Source: Micromonospora inaquosa (GTDB taxonomy: Bacteria; Actinomycetota; Actinomycetes; Mycobacteriales; Micromonosporaceae). Taken from it: a stretch of 38,912 nucleotides of DNA. This document shows, in pieces, positions 18,683-26,893 of this stretch (position 1 is its first letter; each line of letters begins with the position of its first letter). The notes beneath the pieces were generated by a model that did not search any database, was not told the origin of the DNA, and was given only the letters and a program-made list of their open reading frames with translations. A program made the position numbers and the translations under genes. The stretch is taken from the NCBI RefSeq assembly GCF_003857055.1, contig NZ_QGSZ01000213.1, positions 1 through 38,912 of the forward strand, given 5' to 3'.

Positions 18683-18817
18683 GACGAACCTGTTGTGCTG
18701 TTAGTCCCGTTTATGGGCGTTTCTCCAGTGGGGTTTCGCTCGTTGCGGCAGTTGTGGCCGCACTACGGCCTCGGCCAGCACGGCCTACGCGAGCCACCAT
18801 GAACGAACGGAGTGTCA

Positions 18818-19858
18818 GTGAACAACTTGACCACCGGACGCCGGGTGCTGATCACCGGCGGCACTGGTTCCTTTGGACAGACGATGGTGCGCCGGCTCCT
18901 CGACTGCGGCGTCGGCGAGGTCCGGGTGCTCAGCCGGGACGAGGCCAAGCAGGACGCGATGCGTCGGCTGCTCGGCGACGAGCGGGTCCGTTACTACGTC
19001 GGGGACATCCGGGACTACGACTCGGTGCTCAAGGCCAGCCGGGGCATCGACTACATCTTCCACGCCGCCGCCCTCAAGCAGGTGCCGTCGTGCGAGTTCT
19101 TCCCCCTTGAGGCGGTACGCACGAACGTGCTGGGCAGCAGCAACGTCGTCGAAGCCGCCGCCCGCAACGGTGTCGGCTCGGTGGTGGTGCTCAGCACCGA
19201 CAAGGCCGTCTACCCGGTCAATGCGATGGGCATGAGCAAGGCGATGATGGAGAAGGTCGTCCAGGCTCACGCCCGGAACAACCCGACCAGCGCCACCACG
19301 GTCTCCTGCGTCCGGTACGGCAATGTCATGTACTCGCGCGGGTCGGTGATTCCGCTCTTCATCGAGCAGATCAAGGCTGGCCGCGCACCCACTGTCACCG
19401 ACCCGGGCATGACCCGGTTCGTCATGTCGTTGGCCGACTCGGTCGAGCTGGTCGAGCACGCGTTCCAGAACGCCCGGCCCGGTGACATCTTCATCCGTAA
19501 GGCGGCGGCGTGCACCGTCGGCGACCTGGCCGAGGCCGTGTGTCAACTCTTCGACGTGCCCGCCAAGATCGATGTGATCGGCATACGGCACGGGGAGAAG
19601 CAGGCCGAAACGCTGGCCAGCCGCGAGGAACTCGTCCAGGCTGAGGACTTCGGGGACTTTCTCCGGGTGCCGCTGGACGGCCGTGATCTCAACTACGCGC
19701 TCTACGTCTCCGAGGGCGAGTTCGGTGCCGGGCTGACCGAGGACTTCAACTCGTCGAACGCGCCGCAGCTCGGCGTACCCGAGCTTGTCGAGTTGCTGAA
19801 GACGCTGCCCGAGGTGCGCGCGGAGCTGGCGCTGCGCGACCCGGTGTTGGCGTGCTGA
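18818..19858 (+). CDS. capE: UDP-GlcNAc 4,6-dehydratase/5-epimerase, CapE type
   Basis: This extended SDR of 346 residues starts the UDP-L-FucNAc pathway by converting UDP-GlcNAc to a 4-keto-6-deoxy sugar with inversion at C5. The NADP-binding motif is ITGGTGSFG (12-20). The signature STDKAVYP leads into NAMGMSKAMMEK, in which K141 is kept and the usual SDR tyrosine four residues earlier is Met137, a substitution known from CapE/WbpM-type dehydratases. KQVP and RYGNVMYSRGSVIPLF are also diagnostic. I favour GTG 18818 because CGGAG lies 5 nt upstream; GTG 18812 is two codons earlier. It overlaps capF by 7 nt. Confidence 0.92.
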   Translation: MNNLTTGRRVLITGGTGSFGQTMVRRLLDCGVGEVRVLSRDEAKQDAMRRLLGDERVRYYVGDIRDYDSVLKASRGIDYIFHAAALKQVPSCEFFPLEAVRTNVLGSSNVVEAAARNGVGSVVVLSTDKAVYPVNAMGMSKAMMEKVVQAHARNNPTSATTVSCVRYGNVMYSRGSVIPLFIEQIKAGRAPTVTDPGMTRFVMSLADSVELVEHAFQNARPGDIFIRKAAACTVGDLAEAVCQLFDVPAKIDVIGIRHGEKQAETLASREELVQAEDFGDFLRVPLDGRDLNYALYVSEGEFGAGLTEDFNSSNAPQLGVPELVELLKTLPEVRAELALRDPVLAC

Positions 19859-20991
19859 AGCTTGCCGTCAGCGGCGGCGGAGGTTTCCTCGGCTGGCACG
19901 TCCGCGTGCTGCTGCGCGCGCTGGGGTGGCCGGAACCGACAGTGCTCAGCCGTGCCGACCTGGCCGACCCGGGAGTGATCGCGGCGAAGATCGCCGGCCA
20001 CGACCGCCTGCTGCACCTCGCCGGCGTCAATCGGGGCGACGCCGCCGAGGTCGCCGCCGGCAACGTCCAGCTCGCCACACAGCTCGCCGACGGGCTCAAG
20101 CACTGCGCGAACCCGCCGGCGCGGGTCGTCTACGCCAATTCGGTGCAGGCCGGCAACGGCACACCGTACGGCGACGCCAAGGCCGAGGCCGCGCGGGTGC
20201 TGGCGGACACCGGCGTCGACCTCGACGACGTGTTGCTGCCGAACCTGTACGGCGAGCACGGGCGACCGTACTACAACTCGGCGGTGGCGACCTTCTGCCG
20301 ACTGCTCGCCGAGGGTGGGCGGCCCGACGTGCACGCCGACCGTGAGCTGAGCCTGGTGCACGTCACCGATGCCGCCGCCCGGCTCGTCGGGCTGTCCAAA
20401 GGTGGATCATGGGATCCGGCCATGCCGGCGCTGCGAATCGGCGTCCAGGCTTTGGCGGACCGGCTCACCGCGATGGCCACGACATACCGGACCGGGGAGA
20501 TCCCGTCCCTGCTGAACCGGCACGACGTGCGGTTGTTCAACACCTACCGGTCGCACTGCTTCCCGACGCACTACCCGATGGCGCTGCCCCGACGGGCCGA
20601 CGCCCGCGGCGAACTGGTCGAGACGGTCAAGGCGCATGGTGGGGCAGGGCAGTCGTTCTGCTCCACCACCCGGCCCGGGATCACCCGGGGGGAACACTTC
20701 CACCTCGCGAAGGTGGAGCGGTTCGTGGTGCTGCGCGGCTCGGCCGAGATCAGCCTGCGCCGCGTCGGCGACCTCGAGGTGCTGCGGTTCCCGGTGAGCG
20801 GTGCCGAGCCAGCTCTCATCGACATGCCCACCATGTGGGTGCACAAGCTGGTGAACACCGGTGCGGAGGAACTGGTGACGATGTTCTGGACCAACGAACT
20901 CTTCGACCCGGACCGGCCGGACACCTGGGCGGAGCCGGTGGAGGCGGCCCGGCCGGCGCCCCTGGTGGCAGCAGAGGGAGGACGGGCATGA
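19852..20991 (+). CDS. capF: bifunctional SDR reductase / cupin epimerase, CapF type
   Basis: CapF performs the second step to UDP-L-FucNAc: C3 epimerisation of the keto sugar by a cupin domain, then NADPH-dependent C4 reduction by the SDR domain, giving UDP-N-acetyl-L-talosamine (known for S. aureus CapF). The 379 residues contain both parts. SDR is about 1-240, with SGGGGFLG (7-14) and YGDAK (Y106, K110). The cupin is about 245-355, with likely zinc ligands H282, H284, E289 and H331 (GEHFHLAKVERF; VHKLVN). The length is close to the 369 residues of the S. aureus enzyme. GTG 19852 overlaps the end of capE, and its stop overlaps the start of capG. Confidence 0.92.
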   Translation: MLKLAVSGGGGFLGWHVRVLLRALGWPEPTVLSRADLADPGVIAAKIAGHDRLLHLAGVNRGDAAEVAAGNVQLATQLADGLKHCANPPARVVYANSVQAGNGTPYGDAKAEAARVLADTGVDLDDVLLPNLYGEHGRPYYNSAVATFCRLLAEGGRPDVHADRELSLVHVTDAAARLVGLSKGGSWDPAMPALRIGVQALADRLTAMATTYRTGEIPSLLNRHDVRLFNTYRSHCFPTHYPMALPRRADARGELVETVKAHGGAGQSFCSTTRPGITRGEHFHLAKVERFVVLRGSAEISLRRVGDLEVLRFPVSGAEPALIDMPTMWVHKLVNTGAEELVTMFWTNELFDPDRPDTWAEPVEAARPAPLVAAEGGRA

Positions 20992-22112
20992 CCCGGATCA
21001 TGACTGTCGTCGGCACCCGACCCGAGATCATCAGGCTTTCCCGGGTGATCGCGCGCCTCGACGACACGGTGGAGCACACGCTGGTGCACACCGGGCAGAA
21101 CTGGGACAGCACCCTGTCGGACGTGTTCTTCACAGAGTTGCGCCTGCGGGAGCCGGACCGCTTTCTCCGCGTCGACACCTCATCGCTGGGTCGGGTCCTC
21201 GGCGGGGTGCTCGTCGGCATGGAGGCGGCGATCGCCGAGGAGCGACCCGACGCCTTGCTGGTGCTCGGTGACACCAACAGCTGCATCGCCGCGCTGATGG
21301 CCCGCCGGATGCGGGTGCCGGTCTACCACATGGAGGCCGGCAACCGGTGCTTCGACCTGAACGTGCCGGAGGAGACAAACCGGCGCCTGGTCGACCACGT
21401 GGCGGACTTCAACCTCGTCTACACCGAACACGCCCGGCGTAACCTGCTCGCCGAGGGCCTGCACCCACGCCGCATCCTGCATACCGGCTCGCCCATGCGG
21501 GAGGTGCTGGAGCACTACCGGACGCCGATCGCCAGCTCGACCATTCTGCGTCAACTGGAACTCGACCAGGATCGCTACTTCCTGGTCAGCGCGCACCGGG
21601 AGGAGAACGTGGACCGCCCCGAGCGGCTCCAGCGGTTGCTGGACTGCCTGGTAGCGGTTCGCGACCGGTGGGGCTTGCCCGTGTTGGTCTCCACCCACCC
21701 GCGCACCCGTAAGCGGCTGGAGGCGCTGGCCCCGGATGCCACCGCACTGGATGGCATCGCCTTCCATGACCCGTTCGGCTTGCTGGACTACGTCCATTTG
21801 CAGACGAAGGCGTTCTGCACCCTGTCGGACAGCGGGACGATCAGTGAGGAGGCCGCCATCCTCGGCTTCCCCGCGGTGACGCTGCGCGAGTCGATCGAAC
21901 GCCCCGAGGCGCTCGACGCGGGCGGCATCATCATGACCGGCCTCGACCCGCTGGGTGTGGTCGAAGCGGTCGAGGTGACGGTGGCGCAGGTCGCCGCCCA
22001 GGGGGTGCCCTGCCCGGTCGACTACCAGGTCCCCGACACCTCCCGACGAGTGGTGGATTTCATCCTCTCCACAGTGCGCCGGCACCACGACTGGGCGGGC
22101 ATCCGGCGCTGA
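20988..22112 (+). CDS. capG: UDP-N-acetyl-L-talosamine 2-epimerase, CapG/WecB type
   Basis: This 374-residue protein belongs to the UDP-GlcNAc 2-epimerase family, with VVGTRPEIIRL (7-17), HTGQNWD, LVLGDTNS (D95), HMEAGNR (E116), PEETNRR, SAHREENV and SDSGTISEEA. Next to capE and capF it is best read as CapG, which makes UDP-L-FucNAc by C2 epimerisation; a WecB role (UDP-ManNAc) is possible but less supported by context. ATG 20988 overlaps the capF stop (ATGA), and a GAGGGAGGA site lies just upstream, so capEFG form a tightly coupled operon. Two strong hairpins follow. Confidence 0.92.
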   Translation: MTRIMTVVGTRPEIIRLSRVIARLDDTVEHTLVHTGQNWDSTLSDVFFTELRLREPDRFLRVDTSSLGRVLGGVLVGMEAAIAEERPDALLVLGDTNSCIAALMARRMRVPVYHMEAGNRCFDLNVPEETNRRLVDHVADFNLVYTEHARRNLLAEGLHPRRILHTGSPMREVLEHYRTPIASSTILRQLELDQDRYFLVSAHREENVDRPERLQRLLDCLVAVRDRWGLPVLVSTHPRTRKRLEALAPDATALDGIAFHDPFGLLDYVHLQTKAFCTLSDSGTISEEAAILGFPAVTLRESIERPEALDAGGIIMTGLDPLGVVEAVEVTVAQVAAQGVPCPVDYQVPDTSRRVVDFILSTVRRHHDWAGIRR

Positions 22113-22125
22113 CCAACGGGGCACC

Positions 22126-22160
22126 AGGGCTGGCGATCACGAACCGTGGTCGCCAGCCCT
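22126..22160 (+). terminator. hairpin terminator after capG
   Basis: A 15-bp stem (22126-22140 with 22146-22160, one G-T mismatch) with a 5-nt loop begins 14 nt after the capG stop. No U-tract follows. It is the nearer of two hairpins in the gap and probably ends the capEFG transcript. Confidence 0.75.
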
Positions 22161-22250
22161 GCTCTCTGCGTGTGTCGTCCTCGCTGGTTTCCCGGCGCCG
22201 GGCCGCGCACGAGATGCGCCAGGACAGCGGGGCGCCCTCCGGGTGAACGG

Positions 22251-22282
22251 AACGGGGTGACGCCGTGTGGCGTCACCCCGTT
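22251..22282 (-). terminator. hairpin terminator after the CapD-like gene
   Basis: A perfect 14-bp stem (22251-22264 with 22269-22282) closed by GTGT lies 33 nt beyond the stop of the minus-strand dehydratase gene. It probably ends the operon that starts at 27899. Confidence 0.75.
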
Positions 22283-22314
22283 CGTCGCCGCCGTGGCGGC
22301 GGGGTCGATCAGGA

Positions 22315-24189
22315 TCAGTGCGACTGCAGGGGTACGCCCCGCGGGCCCTTCACCACCGGACTGACGGGCTGGGCACAGAGCAGGGCCAGATGTTCGACGA
22401 CCTTCGCCGTGTCGTCGTACGGGTCGAGCCCGCTCACCTCCATCGGGTCGAGCGCCGGCACGGCCACGTGGGACACCAGGGGATGGAACGGTCGGGTGTC
22501 GACCTCACCACTCCCCAGCAGGTCCTCGTGCAGCTTCTCACCGGGTCGCAGGCCGGTGTAGACGATGGGCACGGAACTGGCGGCCTGCTCGGCCATCTGG
22601 CGCGCCAGGTCGACGATCCGGACCGGTTCGCCCATGTCGAGCACCAGCGCCTCTCCGTCCCGGCCGATCTCGGCGGCCTGGAGCACCAGGTGGACGGCCT
22701 CCTGAACGGTCATCAGATAGCGGGTGACGTCGGGGTGGGTGACGGTCAGCGGCTTCCCGGCCTCGATCTGCCGCTGGAAGGCCGTCACCACCGAGCCGCG
22801 GCTGCTCAGCACGTTGCCGAAGCGAACGCTGAGGAACGTGCCCGGGAAGCGGGACGCGGCGTGCGCGGTCAGCTGTTCGGTGATGCGCTTCGAGTAGCCG
22901 AGGACGCTGATCGGGTTGGCGGCCTTGTCGGTGGAGATGTTGACGAACTTCGCCACATCCTGGCAGGCGTCCAGCACCGACAGGGTGCCCCAGACGTTCG
23001 TCTTGACCGCCTCGCCGGGGTGCCGCTGCAGCAGGGTCAGGTGCTTGAGCGCCGCCGCGTGAAAGATGATCTCCGGGCGGCGTTCCCGGATGATCCGCCG
23101 GATGCCTTCGTCGTCGCGCAGGTCGGCGAGGATCAGCTCGGGACCGTCCAGCATGGCTCGTCCGGCGAGTGACATCTGCAGGCCGTGCAGGGCCGACTCG
23201 TCCCGGTCCAGCATCATCAGCTCGCCCGGGTTGGCCTTCATCACCTGACGGCAGAGCTCCGAGCCGATCGACCCGCCAGCGCCGGTGACCAGGATCCGTC
23301 GGCCGGTCAGACTGTTGGTGCTCAGCGGCAGGTCGCCGACCACCTGCCGGCGACCGAGCAGGTCGCTGACCTGCACGTCCCGGACGTCGGTGACGGTGAT
23401 CCGGTGGTCGACCAGGTCCCGAACCGGGGGCAGCACCTTGAAGACCGCGCCGGCCTCGAGGGTGGCCTCGCGGATCTGGCGGATCAGCGCGGCGTCCGCG
23501 TTGGCCACCGAGAAGATGACGGCGGTGGCGCCGGTACGGCGGACCGAGGCGGAGACATCGTGCCGTCCGCCCAGCACGCGTACCCCGCCGATGCGCAGGT
23601 CACGCTTGTCGGGGTCGTCGTCGAGCGCGCCGACCGGTAGGTACCGGCCACGCGGGTCGCTGAGCATGGCGCGGAGCAGCCCCTGCCCCGCGTCACCCAT
23701 CCCGAACAGCAGCACCGGCGTCGACGACCTGACATCGGGGCGCATGGCGAGGTCGCGTCGGTGCCGGTACACGAACCGGGTGCCGAGCATGAGCAGCAGC
23801 GCGAGTGCGCCGCCGACCAGCGGGGTGCTTGCCGGAACCGGCCGGTCGGTGGACGGCAGCAGCCCGAGCAGCAGGATGGCGGCCGTGGTGATGGTGGTGC
23901 CGGCGACTCCCTGGACCTCCTGAAGACTGCCCAGCGGGTGCCGTCCGGAGTAGAGCCGGCGCAACGCCGCCACCGCCACGTGCAGGACCGCCGCGGCCAG
24001 TCCGACCGCTGCGGCCCGGCCGAGTTGGCCCGGAGGGAGCTCGAACTCGAACCGGGTCCAAGCGGCCGCCACCAGACCGCCGACCCAGGCGGTGGTGTCG
24101 GCCGCGAGAAATCCGATGGTGCGCCGACGAGCCCTGGCCCGTCGGGTCCGCTGGTCCGGCCGCGCCGTGTGCTCCGTGTCCTGGGGCAT
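22315..24189 (-). CDS. membrane-anchored nucleoside-diphosphate-sugar 4,6-dehydratase (CapD/WbpM/PglF family)
   Basis: These enzymes convert UDP-GlcNAc to UDP-4-keto-6-deoxy-GlcNAc at the membrane. The protein has 624 residues. About four hydrophobic segments (about 25-140) are followed by a CoA-binding-like Rossmann region (LFGMGDAGQG, 161-170) and the catalytic SDR domain with VTGAGGSIGSELCRQ (301-315), FHAAALKH, STDKAANP (419-426) and RFGNVLSSRGSV. The SDR tyrosine position is Leu430 (K434 kept); WbpM-type enzymes have Met there, so activity should be tested. ATG 24189 has AGGGAG 7 nt upstream; ATG 24291 would add 34 residues but has no such site and a different base composition. It is the last gene of the operon. 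Confidence 0.88.
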   Translation of the reverse strand: MPQDTEHTARPDQRTRRARARRRTIGFLAADTTAWVGGLVAAAWTRFEFELPPGQLGRAAAVGLAAAVLHVAVAALRRLYSGRHPLGSLQEVQGVAGTTITTAAILLLGLLPSTDRPVPASTPLVGGALALLLMLGTRFVYRHRRDLAMRPDVRSSTPVLLFGMGDAGQGLLRAMLSDPRGRYLPVGALDDDPDKRDLRIGGVRVLGGRHDVSASVRRTGATAVIFSVANADAALIRQIREATLEAGAVFKVLPPVRDLVDHRITVTDVRDVQVSDLLGRRQVVGDLPLSTNSLTGRRILVTGAGGSIGSELCRQVMKANPGELMMLDRDESALHGLQMSLAGRAMLDGPELILADLRDDEGIRRIIRERRPEIIFHAAALKHLTLLQRHPGEAVKTNVWGTLSVLDACQDVAKFVNISTDKAANPISVLGYSKRITEQLTAHAASRFPGTFLSVRFGNVLSSRGSVVTAFQRQIEAGKPLTVTHPDVTRYLMTVQEAVHLVLQAAEIGRDGEALVLDMGEPVRIVDLARQMAEQAASSVPIVYTGLRPGEKLHEDLLGSGEVDTRPFHPLVSHVAVPALDPMEVSGLDPYDDTAKVVEHLALLCAQPVSPVVKGPRGVPLQSH

Positions 24190-24441
24190 GTACTGGCTCC
24201 CTGTCCCGATCTCCAACTGCTTCCGCCGCCCGGCAGAAGGAGCTTTGCGCTCTTTGTCCTTGTTACAGGGCGAAGCGACGTTGTTGGCCATGTTTCGGGT
24301 TATATGAGCTGAAGATCCGGTTATCCTATTGACCGCCCAGTACGCTTGGCTGCTGCCTAGGCGCAGAGCCGCCGCCGTTCGGTCTGGCCCAGCGGTGCCA
24401 CCGGGTGAGCTGCCGTCCTCGACAACGCCACCGGCACGTGG

Positions 24442-25692
24442 TCATCCAGCGGCCGGGGCCTGGCTCCGGACCGCCTTCTCCAGGTGCATGGCGAGCGCGA
24501 CGCTGCCGACCCGTTCCGAGAGCCGTTCCAGGTAGAACTGCCGACCGCTGCGGCCCAGTTCCTCGCGTTTCTCAGCGCCCAACTCGTACATCCGACGGAT
24601 CGCGTCGGCCAGTGCGAAGGGGTCACCGGGCGGGGCGACGAACCCGGCACCGGACTCGTCGACGAGCCGGGCCGCGTCACCCGCCAGAGCGGCAACGATG
24701 GGACGCCCGCACGCCAGGGTGCTCTGCACCTTGCTGGGCATGATCGAGCGGAGGAAGGGCTGATCGCGCAGAGAGATCAACTGGACGTCCCCGAGTGGCA
24801 TCAGCTCGACCATCCGCTCGACCGGCTGCTGACCGAGGAAGACCACCCGGCCGGGCGCGTACCGTGCGGCCGATTCGCGTAACCGGCGCTCTTCCACACC
24901 GCTGCCGGCGAACACGAGCGTCAGGTCCGGAATGTCGGCGAGATGCTCCAGTGCGTCGACGGCGACATCGAGCCCCTGGAGGTTTCCCATGCTTCCGGCG
25001 TACATGACGACGAAGCCCTCCAGCCCGAGGGCCGCCGCCAACTGTGGATCAGGTGTTCGCGGGCGGAAGAGGCGCTCGTCGACCCAGTTGTAAACGACCG
25101 AGAGCTTGTCCCGAGGGACACCGCGGCTGCTCAAAATGTCGGCCATGCCAGGGGCGATGACCGCCACCGACGACGCGCCCCGGTGCGCCGCGTCGCAGAA
25201 CCTGTTGAGCAAGCGGACGATCAGATCGGTGCGACGACCAGGGCGGACGTAGTCGCTCTCCGCCAGGGTGTCCGGCCAGAGATCCTCCATGAGAATCACG
25301 TACGGGCGTCCGTGCAGCCAACGGGCCATCATCGCGGGCAGCGTCACTGTCGCCGGCGACGAGTAGACCAGCCACACGTCGACCTTGCGGAGCAGGTCCA
25401 GCCGGGTCGCGGCGGAGGCCGCGAAGCTGAGATAGTTGGCAGCCCGTCTGACCGCCGACCGGTCGTGGCTGGGCACCAGCGGCACCCGATGCACCGAGAC
25501 GCCGTTCATCATCTCGAAGCGGTATGGGCGCAGCCGGTAACCCGGAGACAGCCGGCCGGACGGATAGTTCGGGAAACCGGTGAGCACGTGCACCTCGTGC
25601 CCGAGCGCGACGAGCGACCGGCTGATGATCCCCGGAACGACGGCCGAGCCACCCTCCGGGTCGTACCACTGGGTGATGATCCCGATTCTCAC
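24442..25692 (-). CDS. family 4 glycosyltransferase, WbuB/WcaI-like
   Basis: This 416-residue GT-B glycosyltransferase has the N-terminal signature of the WcaI/WbuB group (IGIITQWYDPEGGSAVVPG, LVALGHEVHVLTGFPNYPSG) and a C-terminal donor half (VVMYAGSMGNLQGLDVAVDA; MPSKVQSTLACGRPIVAA). WbuB of E. coli O26 is a putative L-fucosamine transferase that acts with an L-FucNAc synthesis set, and CapEFG are encoded nearby. I therefore infer that this enzyme may transfer L-FucNAc; the sequence alone does not prove it. The GTG start gives a standard family N-terminus. It lies between the SDR (100-nt gap) and the CapD-like gene (about 250-nt gap) on one strand. Confidence 0.87.
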   Translation of the reverse strand: MRIGIITQWYDPEGGSAVVPGIISRSLVALGHEVHVLTGFPNYPSGRLSPGYRLRPYRFEMMNGVSVHRVPLVPSHDRSAVRRAANYLSFAASAATRLDLLRKVDVWLVYSSPATVTLPAMMARWLHGRPYVILMEDLWPDTLAESDYVRPGRRTDLIVRLLNRFCDAAHRGASSVAVIAPGMADILSSRGVPRDKLSVVYNWVDERLFRPRTPDPQLAAALGLEGFVVMYAGSMGNLQGLDVAVDALEHLADIPDLTLVFAGSGVEERRLRESAARYAPGRVVFLGQQPVERMVELMPLGDVQLISLRDQPFLRSIMPSKVQSTLACGRPIVAALAGDAARLVDESGAGFVAPPGDPFALADAIRRMYELGAEKREELGRSGRQFYLERLSERVGSVALAMHLEKAVRSQAPAAG

Positions 25693-25792
25693 CGCGCTGC
25701 CACCGCAGCCGGAGCAGCCAAGGAACCGGTCAGGCCAGTCGAGCCTGACCCGGGGGCGAGAGTCATGGAGAGCCTTCCTGTTGGGGGCGGGG

Positions 25793-26893
25793 CTATTTCG
25801 TCAGGGACCGGTTGGCCGCGTCCGCTCCGCTCGTCTCGACCGGTCGCGAGTCACCTGTTCGGGGCCGCGCCACGGCGTCGCTGTTCGGCGCTGAGGCGGG
25901 TGTCGGCTGCGTGCCGGCCGTCCTCAGCCGCTCCCACGCCTCGGGGCGCAGCTTCGGCGCCAGCCCCTGGTCGGCGAGCCAGCCCGGCGTCTGTCGCTTG
26001 CCGAACAGGAGCATGTCCACCCGGCGGGCGTGCGCATTGGCGTTCAGACTCGTCCGCCCGTACGCGGTCAGGCAGCGTGTCGCGTACCGCGCCATCCGTG
26101 GTGGGAGGTGCCGTGGCTCGCGGCCACCGAGGAGGCGGAGCAGGAGCCCTGTCGTCATGCCGTTGTAGGGCTGGAGCACGATGGGCGGCACCGGGCCGTC
26201 GACGAGCCCGAGGTGGGAGATCGCCGCGGCGACATCGTCGATGAGGACCTGGGGTGTCGGCGCGGTGCCGTCCCCGGCGACGCAGCTCATCCGCGACTGT
26301 GCGAGCCGGATGAGCGCCCTGGTGTTCGGCCGGTCCACGTCGTGGACCCAGGTCGACCGATAGATGACCGCATCGATGCAGTCCTCGCGCTGCAACAGGC
26401 GCTCACCGATCGCCTTCGATCGGGAGTACGGCGAGAAGGGCATCGTCCGCGATGTTTCGTCGAGCTTCATCGCGCCCTGGGCCGCGGCCGAACTGACGTG
26501 CACCAGCCGATCGGCGTTGACCAGCGCGCTGGCTCGGGCGACCAGGGTGGGGAGCAGTGCGTTTCCGCCGTACAACTCCGCGCTGTCCGGGGCGGACCCG
26601 TTCGGCAGCCCGGCCGTGTTGATCACGATGTGAGCGCCGTCGAGCTGTGCGGCGAGGGCGTCGACGACGTCCCGCTGGAGATCCGCCGGAACTGAATGGT
26701 TTCGGAGCGCCTCGGCGAGCGGCCACGACACGCGCGGTGCGGTGACGAGCCGGACTTCGGCACCCCTGCTGCCCAGCTCGGCGACAACCGCGCGGCCGAC
26801 GAAGCCGCTGCTGCCGAGCACCGCGACCTTCTGGACCGGCCGATTCCCGACGCCGGCCAGGTCACCGGCTCGTTGAGCTGACAGTTCTGGCAT
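25793..26893 (-). CDS. extended SDR, candidate sugar-nucleotide 4-reductase or epimerase
   Basis: This is a 366-residue NAD(P)-dependent extended SDR. The Rossmann motif is VLGSSGFVGRAVV (25-37) and the catalytic pair is in SPYSRSKAIGE (Y156, K160), with Ser134/135 before it. Residues after about 300 are polar, probably disordered, and not part of the fold. Between a WecA/WbpL-like transferase and a WbpM-like dehydratase it occupies the place of WbpV, which reduces the 4-keto sugar to UDP-D-FucNAc or D-QuiNAc; this role is inferred from position. ATG 26893 is preceded by GGAAGGAAG. The gene overlaps the end of the transferase gene by 32 nt, so translation is probably coupled. Confidence 0.82.
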   Translation of the reverse strand: MPELSAQRAGDLAGVGNRPVQKVAVLGSSGFVGRAVVAELGSRGAEVRLVTAPRVSWPLAEALRNHSVPADLQRDVVDALAAQLDGAHIVINTAGLPNGSAPDSAELYGGNALLPTLVARASALVNADRLVHVSSAAAQGAMKLDETSRTMPFSPYSRSKAIGERLLQREDCIDAVIYRSTWVHDVDRPNTRALIRLAQSRMSCVAGDGTAPTPQVLIDDVAAAISHLGLVDGPVPPIVLQPYNGMTTGLLLRLLGGREPRHLPPRMARYATRCLTAYGRTSLNANAHARRVDMLLFGKRQTPGWLADQGLAPKLRPEAWERLRTAGTQPTPASAPNSDAVARPRTGDSRPVETSGADAANRSLTK

